64,000 bases of DNA from Mycobacterium noviomagense (GTDB taxonomy: Bacteria; Actinomycetota; Actinomycetes; Mycobacteriales; Mycobacteriaceae), in assembly GCF_010731635.1 (NCBI RefSeq), contig NZ_AP022583.1:930001-994000 (forward strand), written 5' to 3'. Shown here piece after piece: positions 55,713-63,597 of this stretch. The notes below the pieces were generated by a model. The model saw nothing but the letters and a program-made list of their open reading frames with translations. It was not told the DNA's origin and searched no databases. Position 1 is the stretch's first letter. Every line of letters starts with the position of its first letter. The position numbers were made by a program, and so were the translations under genes.

Positions 55713-57136
55713 CGGAGCTGGTCCTTCATCACCTTCCCGGCGGCGTTCAGCGGCAGTTCGTCGACGAATTCGACGTATCGCGGAACCTTGAATCCCGCCA
55801 TCCGCTGCCGGCACCAGGTGAGCAAATCGTCGTGCGACAGGGCATCTTCCAGCACCACGAAAGCCTTACCGACCTCGCCGAGCCGCTCGTCGGCAACGCC
55901 GATCACCGCTGCTTGCGCCACCGCGGGATGCTCGAGCAAGAAGCCCTCGATCTCCGCCGGATAGGCGTTGAATCCGCCCACGATGAACATGTCCTTCTTG
56001 CGTCCGTCGATACGCAGCCGGCCAGCCGAATCCAGGCTACCCAGATCACCGGTGTGCAGCCAGCCGTCGTTGTCGATCGCCTCGGCGGTGGCCGCCGGGT
56101 CGTCGAGGTAGCCCTGCATGACGCTGTAACCACGGACCAGGACTTCACCATCGTCGGCAATGCGCACCTCGATCCCGTCGCAGGGTGTGCCTGCGGTGGT
56201 CGCGATGTCCTCAAACGAGTCGCCGCGGCGCGAGGCGGTGACCGTTCCGGCTTCGGTCAAACCGTAGCCGGTCATGATCGACTGGAACGGCAGCTCACTG
56301 CGCACCCTCCGAACCAGTTCCACGGGGATGTCCGCCGCTCCAGTCACTGCTGCCCGCAATGACGACATATCGCTCTTGCCTTGCGCCGCCAGCAGCGAGT
56401 GGTACAGCGTCGGAGGCCCGGGCAGCATGGTAATGCGTTCGCGCTCAATCAGTTCCAGTACTCGGTTGATCTCGAAGACTGCTACAGGGATCATGGTGGC
56501 GCCCCGAATCAGCGATGCGATGCAGCCTGCTCTGTACCCGAACGTGTGAAAGAACGGGTTGATCATCAGATAGCGGTCGCCTTCGCGCAAGTCGGCCAGG
56601 TCGCACCAGTCCGCGTAATTCCGCAGGGTTTGCGCATGGTTCATCATGACGCCCTTGGGCCGTCCGGTGGTGCCCGAGGTATAGAGGATATCGGCGATGT
56701 CGTCCGCGCTGACCGCGCGCTCGAACGGTGATCCGCTGGCGAGGAAGTCTGACTTCAAGTCGATCGCCGGCACATCGGCGGGGACCGCGAAATCTTGGCC
56801 CAGGAAACCCTTTGCGACAAGCACGGCTTTGACCCTGCTGCGGCAGATGATGTCTGCGGCCTCAGCGGTCTTGAACCGGGTATTGACGGGGACCAGCACA
56901 CCACCGGCGGTCAGCAGGCCGAAAGCCGCGATGATCCATTCAGCACAGTTGGGCGCCCAGATGGCCACCCGTTCGCCCTTCTCGATGCCGATACCTGCGA
57001 AAGCTCCCGCGGCGCAGCGGATCCGATCGATCAGCTGGGCAAAGCTAAGCCGCAGCGAACCGTCAACGACCGCTTCGGCATCTCCGAAGCGGTCCGCCGC
57101 ACTCAAGACCATCTCCGGGATGGTCGCCCATTTCAT
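55709..57136 (-). CDS. Acyl-CoA synthetase (FadD3-like)
   Basis: 475-residue ANL-superfamily ligase. The P-loop is ADILYTSGTTGRPKGVMMNH (about 148), then INPFFHTFGYRAGCIASL, TGYGLTEAGTVTAS, WLHTGDLGSLDSAGRLRI and the C-terminal lysine in NAAGKVMKDQL. Its compact size and the FFHTFGYRAG block resemble FadD3, the HIP-CoA synthetase of steroid ring degradation, which suggests a cyclic or short acid substrate (inference). ATG 57136 is chosen; it begins 10 bases after the amidohydrolase stop. Confidence 0.9.
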   Translation of the reverse strand: MKWATIPEMVLSAADRFGDAEAVVDGSLRLSFAQLIDRIRCAAGAFAGIGIEKGERVAIWAPNCAEWIIAAFGLLTAGGVLVPVNTRFKTAEAADIICRSRVKAVLVAKGFLGQDFAVPADVPAIDLKSDFLASGSPFERAVSADDIADILYTSGTTGRPKGVMMNHAQTLRNYADWCDLADLREGDRYLMINPFFHTFGYRAGCIASLIRGATMIPVAVFEINRVLELIERERITMLPGPPTLYHSLLAAQGKSDMSSLRAAVTGAADIPVELVRRVRSELPFQSIMTGYGLTEAGTVTASRRGDSFEDIATTAGTPCDGIEVRIADDGEVLVRGYSVMQGYLDDPAATAEAIDNDGWLHTGDLGSLDSAGRLRIDGRKKDMFIVGGFNAYPAEIEGFLLEHPAVAQAAVIGVADERLGEVGKAFVVLEDALSHDDLLTWCRQRMAGFKVPRYVEFVDELPLNAAGKVMKDQLR

Positions 57137-57146
57137 GCCGAGATCG

Positions 57147-58328
57147 TCACACCGAAACGAGTCGAGACAGGTTGCCGCCCATGATCTTCGCTTGATCCTC
57201 GACAGGCAAGTGCTGCAACGCATCCGCGTAGTGCCGCGGCTGGGCCAGCCCCTCCGGGTGCGGGTAGTCCGAGCCGTAGAGCACCCGGTCCACACCAATC
57301 AGGTCGATCAGCCGGTCGATGCCGTCCTCATAGAAGGGACTGATGTGGATGCGGTTCTTGATCTCTTCGACCGGGTCACCCCCGGGGAAGCTTTCCGGGG
57401 TCTTCTTGTACACGTCGGCCAGTTGGTCCAGCAACGGGAACAGCCATTTCGACCCGGCTTCGATGACTGCAACCTTCAACTGCGGAATTCGGTACAGCGC
57501 ACCGTGAATCACCCAGGAAGCCACCGCATCCTGCACCGGCCGCCACTCGTTTACCATCGCGAACGCATTGGTCTGGAACGGCAGCATTTCCTTGTCGCTG
57601 CCGTCCCACTCGGCGGTGTAGCGGGCATAGCCGGAGTCCGACGAGTGCATGGCGACCAGCACGTCGTGCTCCACGCAACGTTGCCAGAACGGGTCGAACT
57701 CCGGCAACGCAAACGACCGTGGACCGCGATAGCCGGGCACCGGTGCCGGACGCACCAGGATCGCCCGCGCGCCGCGCGCCACCACCCACTCGAGCTCTTC
57801 GATCGCCTTCTCGACGATGGGCAGGCTCACCACCGGCACCGTGAAAATCCGGTTCTGGTAGTTGAATCCCCATACCTCGTCGAGCCACTGGTTCAGCGCG
57901 TGCACCACCACGTGGATGAGTTCGGGGTCGTCGCGCATGCGCTCCTCGACCAGGCTGGCCAGCGTCGGGAACATCAGCGAGCGGTCCACACCCAACTCGT
58001 TCATCAATTCCAGGCGCGGGCCGGGCTCGCGAAACGCCGGAATGGCGCGCATCGGCTCACCGAAAATCTCGCGCCGGGTCTTGCCTTCGGGGTTGCCGTT
58101 CTTGAAGTACTCCTCCATCGCTCCGGGGCGGGCGACCACCTCAAAGGTCGGGTTGGGAATGTAGTCGCTGATCACTCCGCGAATCGCGATCTTGGTCCGA
58201 CCGTTGACCTGGACGTACTGGATCACGTCCTTGTACTTCTTGGGCAAGTACTTGGTCAGCGACTCCTGCGTCTCGTACAGGTGGTTGTCCGCGTCGAAGA
58301 GCGGGTACGACAGATCGGTCGTGGACAT
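57147..58328 (-). CDS. Amidohydrolase-2 (ACMSD/LigY-like) family metal hydrolase or decarboxylase
   Basis: 393-residue TIM-barrel protein. The first metal region is LFDADNHLYETQESLTKYLP, with a single His where related enzymes have HxH; further ligand-region blocks are VAMHSSDSGYARY, AVIEAGSKWLFPLLDQL and the terminal Asp in VLYGSDYPHPEGL. Such proteins in mycobacterial catabolic clusters are annotated as amidohydrolases but may hydrate, decarboxylate or open rings. ATG 58328 has GGAGG upstream. An operator-like palindrome ends 22 bases before the start, inside the 3' end of the preceding fadD. Confidence 0.88.
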   Translation of the reverse strand: MSTTDLSYPLFDADNHLYETQESLTKYLPKKYKDVIQYVQVNGRTKIAIRGVISDYIPNPTFEVVARPGAMEEYFKNGNPEGKTRREIFGEPMRAIPAFREPGPRLELMNELGVDRSLMFPTLASLVEERMRDDPELIHVVVHALNQWLDEVWGFNYQNRIFTVPVVSLPIVEKAIEELEWVVARGARAILVRPAPVPGYRGPRSFALPEFDPFWQRCVEHDVLVAMHSSDSGYARYTAEWDGSDKEMLPFQTNAFAMVNEWRPVQDAVASWVIHGALYRIPQLKVAVIEAGSKWLFPLLDQLADVYKKTPESFPGGDPVEEIKNRIHISPFYEDGIDRLIDLIGVDRVLYGSDYPHPEGLAQPRHYADALQHLPVEDQAKIMGGNLSRLVSV

Positions 58329-58341
58329 GAATCCTCCATTG

Positions 58342-59898
58342 CTATTTTGGAGAATGATATTCTCGCTTCGAGCATACCGCAATGCCCTTGCGCACTAACT
58401 GCTTCTGTACCTTGCCGCTTGCGGTGCGCGGGTAGTCGTCGACCTGGTGCAGTTCCTCGGGCCATTTCTGCCTGGCCACGCCCGTGCGCTGGAAGTGCTC
58501 GCGAATCTCCTCCAGAGTCGGCATGACGCAGCCGGGCCGGATCCGCAGCACCGCGGCGGCGTGCTCGCCGAGGCGGGCATCGGGCGCGCCAACCACCACC
58601 GCTTCCGCCACCGCCGGCATGGCCAAGAGAACTTCTTCGACCTCCAGGGCGCTGATGTTCTCCCCACCGCGGATGATGATGTCCGACTTGCGGTCAGTAA
58701 TTGTGAGGTACCCGTCGTCGTCGAGAACGCCCACATCCCCGGTCCGGTACCAGCCGTCGTCGTCGAAGGCGCGTGCGGTCAACCCCTCGTCGGTGTAGCC
58801 CAGACACAGATCCGGTCCGCGGCTCAGGATTTCGCCGTCGTCGTCAAGCCGAATTTCCACCCCGGGCCGCGGCAATCCGTCGGTGAACAGCCGCTTCCGC
58901 GCTGGTGCGTCGTGCGGCGTCAGTGTGATCGAGGGGTGCTCGGTGCTGCCGTAGGACCGGAAGACATGGATGCCGTGTTCGGCCAGCCGCCGGGCGAACG
59001 CCGCGGGGATCGCCGCCCCGCCCAAGCCGGCGGTGCGCATGCTCTGCAGGTGTTCGTCGGTGAAGTCGGGGTGGTCGAGAAGGCTGGTGAAGAAGTAGGG
59101 CGGCCCGCCGCCGATTGCCAGACCGTCGCTTTTCATCAACTCGAGCACCCGGGCCGGATCCCAGGCGTCGCAGAGGTTGATGGCCGCGCCTTCGAGCACA
59201 GGAACCAGAAACGCGCTGAGCATGCCGATGAAGTGGCCGACCGGAGCTGCCGTCAGCTGCCGGCCGCGGTTCGGGGGATATCCCTCGAACAGTTGCCGAG
59301 TCTCGCAGCCCAGCGTCTGGTGACTGTGGACCACTCCCTTGGGGGCACTGGTCGTGCCGGAGGTGAAGGCGATGACCGCCGCCGCGGCGGGGTCGGTGGG
59401 GATGTTGCCGTCCAACGGTTCGGGCCCGAGCAAGTCGTCGAAGTCCTGGCCAACCACACCGACGATCGCCACGTCGTCCCACAGATCCTCCTGAAGTGAC
59501 ATCGGCCCGAACTCGGCGGTGACGAATACCCGCGGCTGCGCAGTAGACAGTATGTGCGCCAATTCTTTTCGACCGTAAAAGTGCACAATCGGCACCGCCA
59601 CAGCGCCGAGGAATGCCGATGCCCAGAACACTGCGGCGGCTTCCATCCAGTTCGGCAACTGGAACGCCACCACGTCGCCCGGACCGACACCGCGAGCATG
59701 CCATCCGGCCGCAAGACGCCGGGCCACCAACTCGACGTCGCGGAAGGTTCCGGTCCACGACCGCACTTGGGAGTGGACGCGAAACTCAGTGTGTGGCGCG
59801 GCGCGCAGGCCACGCGCAAGCATCTGACCGAGCGTGTCTTGCGTCCACCAGCCCTCGCGCTGGTACCGCTCGACCAATTCGGCAGGGATGGTTCGCAT
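58342..59898 (-). CDS. Acyl-CoA synthetase (cyclohexanecarboxylate-CoA-ligase-like)
   Basis: 518-residue ANL ligase. It starts MRTIPAELVERYQREGWWTQ; the P-loop is VIAFTSGTTSAPKGVVHSH, then GGPPYFFTSLLDHPDF, FRSYGSTEHPSITLTPHD, WYRTGDVGVLDDDGYLTITD and RTASGKVQKQLVRK with the adenylation lysine. The GSTEHPS variant is typical of the AliA-like group acting on alicyclic or medium acids. ATG 59898 is preferred to 59973. It heads the five-gene operon. Its last codons encode the operator palindrome of the downstream amidohydrolase. Confidence 0.9.
   Translation of the reverse strand: MRTIPAELVERYQREGWWTQDTLGQMLARGLRAAPHTEFRVHSQVRSWTGTFRDVELVARRLAAGWHARGVGPGDVVAFQLPNWMEAAAVFWASAFLGAVAVPIVHFYGRKELAHILSTAQPRVFVTAEFGPMSLQEDLWDDVAIVGVVGQDFDDLLGPEPLDGNIPTDPAAAAVIAFTSGTTSAPKGVVHSHQTLGCETRQLFEGYPPNRGRQLTAAPVGHFIGMLSAFLVPVLEGAAINLCDAWDPARVLELMKSDGLAIGGGPPYFFTSLLDHPDFTDEHLQSMRTAGLGGAAIPAAFARRLAEHGIHVFRSYGSTEHPSITLTPHDAPARKRLFTDGLPRPGVEIRLDDDGEILSRGPDLCLGYTDEGLTARAFDDDGWYRTGDVGVLDDDGYLTITDRKSDIIIRGGENISALEVEEVLLAMPAVAEAVVVGAPDARLGEHAAAVLRIRPGCVMPTLEEIREHFQRTGVARQKWPEELHQVDDYPRTASGKVQKQLVRKGIAVCSKREYHSPK
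58350..58364. promoter_or_regulatory. Operator-like palindrome before the amidohydrolase
   Basis: GAGAAT-GAT-ATTCTC is a perfect 6-3-6 inverted repeat. It lies inside the last codons of the upstream acyl-CoA synthetase and 22 bases before the amidohydrolase start, so it could control an internal promoter. Half sites match those at 59944. Confidence 0.5.
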
Positions 59899-59943
59899 AG
59901 ATCGGACTCCAACCGACGAAAAGCACGGCAGTGGGGACATGCT

Positions 59944-59962
59944 ATTCTCCGTACAGGAGAAT
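59944..59962. promoter_or_regulatory. Operator-like palindrome in the fadD/echA divergent region
   Basis: ATTCTCC-GTACA-GGAGAAT is a perfect 7-5-7 inverted repeat in the 92 bases between the divergent acyl-CoA synthetase (start 59898) and enoyl-CoA hydratase (start 59991). It shares ATTCTC/GAGAAT with the site at 58350, although arm order and spacing differ. A TetR-type repressor in the cluster (62008 or the partial one at 63598) is the natural candidate. Confidence 0.6.
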
Positions 59963-59990
59963 GCCAATATCACCTAATGGAGTGCGGCAC

Positions 59991-60716
59991 ATGGTGGACG
60001 TGGAGTTCGACCAAGGGCTTGCCGTATTGACCATTGATCGCCCGCATGCCCGCAATGCCATCGCGCTCGAAACCATGGAGCAGTTGGAAAAGGCGCTCGA
60101 TGCGGCTGAAGGAGCGAGCGCCTTGGTCATCACCGGGGCCGGCGACCGGGCCTTCGTCTCCGGCGGTGATCTCAAGGAACTCAGCAGCCTCAGATCCGAA
60201 GCCGATGCGGCAGCCATGGCGCGGCGCATGCGGACGATCTGCGATCGACTCGCCGGCTTTCCCGCCCCGGTGATCGCCGCGCTGAACGGTCATGCACTCG
60301 GCGGCGGGGCCGAGGTCGCAGTCGCCGCTGACATCCGAGTCGCTGCCGACGACATCAAGATCGGCTTCAATCAGGTGGCGCTGGAAATCATGCCGGCCTG
60401 GGGCGGCGCCGAGCGGCTGGCGGCATTGATCGGAAGGGGTAAGGCGCTCCTGCTCGCGGGAAGTGGCACTGTGCTTGACGCCGCGGAGGCCGCGCGGATC
60501 GGGTTGGTAGACGTGGTGTTGCCCCGGTCGTTGTTCGACGAGGGGTGGCGCTCGCTCGCCAGGTCGCTGGCGAACCGGCCGGCCGCTGAGATAAAGCGCG
60601 TAATCAGCGGCGTTTCGGCCGATGAAGCGATAGCATCCTTTGCCCGGCTGTGGGTTGCAGACGCACACTGGCAGGCCGCAGAGCGGGTGACGAAACGCAG
60701 CACCAACCCGCGGTGA
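59991..60716 (+). CDS. Enoyl-CoA hydratase/isomerase family protein
   Basis: 241-residue crotonase-fold protein. FVSGGDLKELSSL and NGHALGGGAEVAVAADIRVA are the two oxyanion segments, and QVALEIMPAWGGAERLAAL holds a position where catalytic Glu may lie. MVDVEFDQGLAVLTIDRPHA starts the protein; ATG 59991 is chosen over the GTG 59931 reading, which would run through the operator. It is divergent from the fadD operon and probably acts on the same acyl-CoA intermediates. A weak hairpin follows at about 60748-60765. Confidence 0.9.
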   Translation: MVDVEFDQGLAVLTIDRPHARNAIALETMEQLEKALDAAEGASALVITGAGDRAFVSGGDLKELSSLRSEADAAAMARRMRTICDRLAGFPAPVIAALNGHALGGGAEVAVAADIRVAADDIKIGFNQVALEIMPAWGGAERLAALIGRGKALLLAGSGTVLDAAEAARIGLVDVVLPRSLFDEGWRSLARSLANRPAAEIKRVISGVSADEAIASFARLWVADAHWQAAERVTKRSTNPR

Positions 60717-60838
60717 AGACCCCACTATTCAGTTGAAAGGCAGGGGTTTCCGCTCCCGCGCGGAACCAGGCAGGAGCAACATAGGAACCCCACGTCCGGC
60801 TACTCCCCAAACCGCATAACGGAGCAATTGCAGGCGGA

Positions 60839-60868
60839 TTGACAGTCACTCTCAACTCGCCATACGCT
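60839..60868 (+). promoter_or_regulatory. Possible SigA promoter of the DapB-like gene
   Basis: TTGACA (60839-60844) and TACGCT (60863-60868) are separated by 18 bases, 55 bases upstream of ATG 60923. The 206-base gap after the enoyl-CoA hydratase shows no ORF or clear operator, so a separate promoter here is likely. The -10 match is partial. Confidence 0.4.
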
Positions 60869-60922
60869 TCTGGTTAAGGAGTCGCTCGCGGTATTGTCCA
60901 GGTTCGAGTAGGACGGTGGTCG

Positions 60923-62011
60923 ATGGAACCACGAAACACCAAGACCCTCAAAGTCATTCAATGGGCTACCGGTGGTGTCGGTAAGGCGGCGATCGAGGCC
61001 GTGCTCAATCATCCCGAACTCGAATTGGTCGGCTGCTGGGTCCACAGCGCCGATAAGGACGGCCGCGACGTCGGTGAGATCCTGGGTCGCGAGCCATTGG
61101 GCGTGAAGGCCACCTCGAACAAGGATGACGTCCTTGCGGTGGGCGCCGACTGCGTCGTGTACTCGCCGCTGATTCCCAACGACGACGAAGTGAAAACCAT
61201 TCTGCGGTCGGGTAAGAACGTCGTCACACCGGTCGGTTGGGTGTACCCGGACCGAACCGATCCGCGGGTGCAAGCCATCGAGCAGGCCTGCCTCGACGGC
61301 GGTGTGACGTTGCATGGCTCAGGCATTCATCCCGGCGGGATCACCGAGAAGTTCCCCCTGATGATTTCAGCGTTGTCCGCGGCCATCACGCATGTGCGGG
61401 CCGAGGAGTTCTCCGACATCCGCACCTACAACGCACCCGACGTGGTGCGTCACATCATGGGCTTCGGCGCCACACCGGAGGAGGCTGCGCGCAGCCCGAT
61501 GGCCAGCCTGCTGGAAGGGGGTTTCAAATCCTCGGCGTGGATGGTGGCCGACTATCTGGGATTCCGCGATCCGACGTTCTCCTCGACCCAGGAAGTCGCG
61601 GTGGCTACCGCACCGATCGACGCGGGCTTCCTCACCATCGAACCGGGCAGGGTGGCCGCCCGGCGCTTCCGCTGGCAAGCGCTCGTCGACGGCCAGCCCG
61701 TGATCACCGCCGCGGTGAACTGGCTGATGGGCGAGGAAAACTTGGAGCCGAATTGGAGTTTCGGGGAGCGCGGTGAGCGCTTCGAGATTCAGGTCACCGG
61801 CGACCCCGATGTCGAACTGATTGTCAAAGGCTTGCAACCGGAGTCGATCGCCGAGGGCCTGCGGCGAAACCCCGGTGTGGTAGCCACCGCCAATCACTGC
61901 GTGCACGCGATCCCGCATGCATGCGCCGCCGGGCCGGGGATCAAGACCTATCTCGATCTGCCTTTGATCGCCGGACGGCCCGCGCCCAAACTCGCCGGTG
62001 CCGTGCGGTGA
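60923..62011 (+). CDS. DapB-N-terminal-like NAD(P)-dependent oxidoreductase
   Basis: 362-residue protein with a Rossmann start VIQWATGGVGKAAIEAVLNH (about 11-30) and GCWVHSADKDGRDVGEILGR, the dihydrodipicolinate-reductase-like fold seen in many mycobacterial proteins annotated only as dihydrodipicolinate reductase. GSGIHPGGITEKFPLMISAL is the conserved second block. True DapB is much shorter, so this is a different enzyme of unknown substrate, possibly a carbonyl reductase in a catabolic route. ATG 60923 has no strong ribosome binding site. Its stop overlaps the TetR start (GTGA). Confidence 0.85.
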   Translation: MEPRNTKTLKVIQWATGGVGKAAIEAVLNHPELELVGCWVHSADKDGRDVGEILGREPLGVKATSNKDDVLAVGADCVVYSPLIPNDDEVKTILRSGKNVVTPVGWVYPDRTDPRVQAIEQACLDGGVTLHGSGIHPGGITEKFPLMISALSAAITHVRAEEFSDIRTYNAPDVVRHIMGFGATPEEAARSPMASLLEGGFKSSAWMVADYLGFRDPTFSSTQEVAVATAPIDAGFLTIEPGRVAARRFRWQALVDGQPVITAAVNWLMGEENLEPNWSFGERGERFEIQVTGDPDVELIVKGLQPESIAEGLRRNPGVVATANHCVHAIPHACAAGPGIKTYLDLPLIAGRPAPKLAGAVR

Positions 62012-62664
62012 CCCGCGACCCCCATCCTCCCAAGCCCTCGTCGTTGCGAGACCGCCAGCGCGCCCAGATCCGCGCCGACATCCGGTTGGCGGCTTACCAA
62101 CTGTTCGCCGCGCACGGTTTCGACAACGTCACCACCGAGCAGATCGCTGCTGCCGCAGGTGTTTCGCCGAGCACATTCTTCCGCCACGTCGCTAGCAAAG
62201 AAGAACTGCTCCTGGACCAGGTGCGGCGCGGCTGGGAGGCCATCGCGTCGCTGCTCGAACAGCGTCCTGGCGACGAATCACCCGACATGGCGCTGGCGCG
62301 CGCGATCGAAGCACGCACCAGCGCCTTTGAAGACAGCGAGACCGAAAAATGGCGCGCCGCCATCCTGGCCGCTCCCGGCCTGCTCGATAAGCTCACCATG
62401 GCTCCCGAGGACAAGAGGCGGTTGGTCAAACTCACCGCCACCCGCATGCGCACCGACCCCGAGCGTGACATTCGGCCCGCCTTGCTGGTCCACTTGGCTT
62501 TCGCCGCTGCTGATTTCGCGTTCCAGCAATGGGTGCGTGGCGGCACCGACGAGCATCAGCCGCTTCAAGTTCTGGTATCTGAGGCGCTGCAGGCCGTGAT
62601 GCATCCCCGCTGGCAACCTCGGCGTGGCCGAACCGCGCGACCCAAAAAAAGCGTGCGTCGCTAG
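62008..62664 (+). CDS. TetR-family transcriptional regulator
   Basis: 218 residues. The helix-turn-helix spans about 30-60: FDNVTTEQIAAAAGVSPSTF followed by FRHVASKEELLLDQV. The C-terminal domain is ligand-binding and helical; the last 20 residues are basic (RRGRTARPKKSVRR). GTG 62008 is coupled to the DapB-like gene, so the regulator is expressed with the enzyme. It is a candidate reader of the ATTCTC/GAGAAT palindromes in the same cluster; this is inferred from proximity only. Confidence 0.88.
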   Translation: MTRDPHPPKPSSLRDRQRAQIRADIRLAAYQLFAAHGFDNVTTEQIAAAAGVSPSTFFRHVASKEELLLDQVRRGWEAIASLLEQRPGDESPDMALARAIEARTSAFEDSETEKWRAAILAAPGLLDKLTMAPEDKRRLVKLTATRMRTDPERDIRPALLVHLAFAAADFAFQQWVRGGTDEHQPLQVLVSEALQAVMHPRWQPRRGRTARPKKSVRR

Positions 62665-62680
62665 CTGATCGGAGAAGCAG

Positions 62681-63134
62681 ATGGGTAAGTGGTCACGCGA
62701 TGAAATCGAGCGCGCCTTTCGTGAGTACAGCAGGAGGTCGTCGAGATAGGAAAAATCTCGGACTGGGCGCGTTATGCAGACCTGTTCACCGAGGACGCCG
62801 TGTACCTGGAGCATGTATACGGAAAAATGCATGGCAGAGAACGAACCGCGAGTGGATCGGCTCGACGATGAGTGTCTTTCCTGGCTCCGAGATGCCGTTC
62901 TATCCAGCCGAGTGGTACACGATCGACGAAGATCGGGGCTGGGTCATCGGGAAAATTCTCAACCGCATGAAAGATCCCGGCGACGGCAGCATCCATCAGG
63001 CCTCGACCCTGACGGTACTGCACTACGCCGGCGACGGGTTGTGGAGTTACGAAGAAGACGCCTACAACCCGCTCAACTTCCTGGCGATGGTCCAGGAGTA
63101 CACCAAGCGGTGCCGGGCCTTGGGCACCATTTGA
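62681..63134 (+). pseudogene. Broken NTF2/SnoaL-like protein
   Basis: The protein can be followed across three frames: MGKWSRDEIERAFREY, then (one base lost at about 62729) QQEVVEIGKISDWARYADLF to YLEHVYGKMHGRE, then (one base lost near 62839) REWIGSTMSVFPGSEMPFYP to EEDAYNPLNFLAMVQEYTKR and a TGA at 63132. The content is the nuclear-transport-factor-2-like family found in mycobacterial acyl-CoA clusters. GGAGAAGCAG precedes the ATG. Two separate one-base losses make a real pseudogene likely. It follows the TetR gene by 16 bases. Confidence 0.8.
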
Positions 63135-63138
63135 AATC

Positions 63139-63590
63139 CTGGGGTTTTCGCATGTCTGCATCGCGGTGTCCGACATGGAGGCCTCCTTGCGGTTCTACCG
63201 TGACCTGCTCGGCCTCGACGTGTTCTTCGATCTGCAGCTGGAGGGCCCGTCGATGGAAGCGGTCACCGGAGATGTCGGTGCCCGCGGCAGGATGGTCGGC
63301 GGCATGCTCGGCGGCACCGTCGTGGAGCTTCTCGAGTTCGCACACCGCGGTTTGGAACCACAGCAGCACGACGCCAAGCTCGGTTATACGAACATCTCGT
63401 TGAGCGTCCGCGACTTGCCACGTTAGCTGCGATCACCGCCGCCGGCTTCCAGCCCGAACAGCAGCCGGTCGACATCGGCGGCGTGCGGATGTTGTTCGTG
63501 CGCGACCCCTGCGGCACCCCGATCGAGTTCGTGTCCTACCCGAACGGCGAACGAACGTCAGCACAGCTGTGGGGATATGCAAAACAGTGA
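63139..63590 (+). pseudogene. Broken VOC/glyoxalase family protein
   Basis: From 63139 the frame reads ILGFSHVCIAVSDMEASLRF, YRDLLGLDVFFDLQLEGPSM and LGYTNISLSVRDLP, then stops at 63426. The next frame restores LAAITAAGFQPEQQPVDIGG and VRMLFVRDPCGTPIEFVSYP to a TGA at 63590. A frameshift lies at about 63420. The expected ATG appears as ATC before CTGGGG, so the start may also be lost. Complete members have two such modules and metal-binding His/Glu (SHVCIAV, IEFVSY). It is the last gene of the decaying end of the cluster. Confidence 0.75.
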
Positions 63591-63597
63591 CAGTGGA

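Noticed and set aside
56697..58526. 609-residue open frame on the plus strand across the fadD and amidohydrolase genes
   Set aside because: It is antisense to two clear enzymes, is rich in Arg, His and Gln, has no domain, and follows the codon bias of the opposite strand. Long antisense frames are normal at this GC content.
60746..60767. Terminator after the enoyl-CoA hydratase
   Set aside because: TTCCGC/GCGGAA forms only a 6-bp stem with no U-run, so it is not listed as a terminator.
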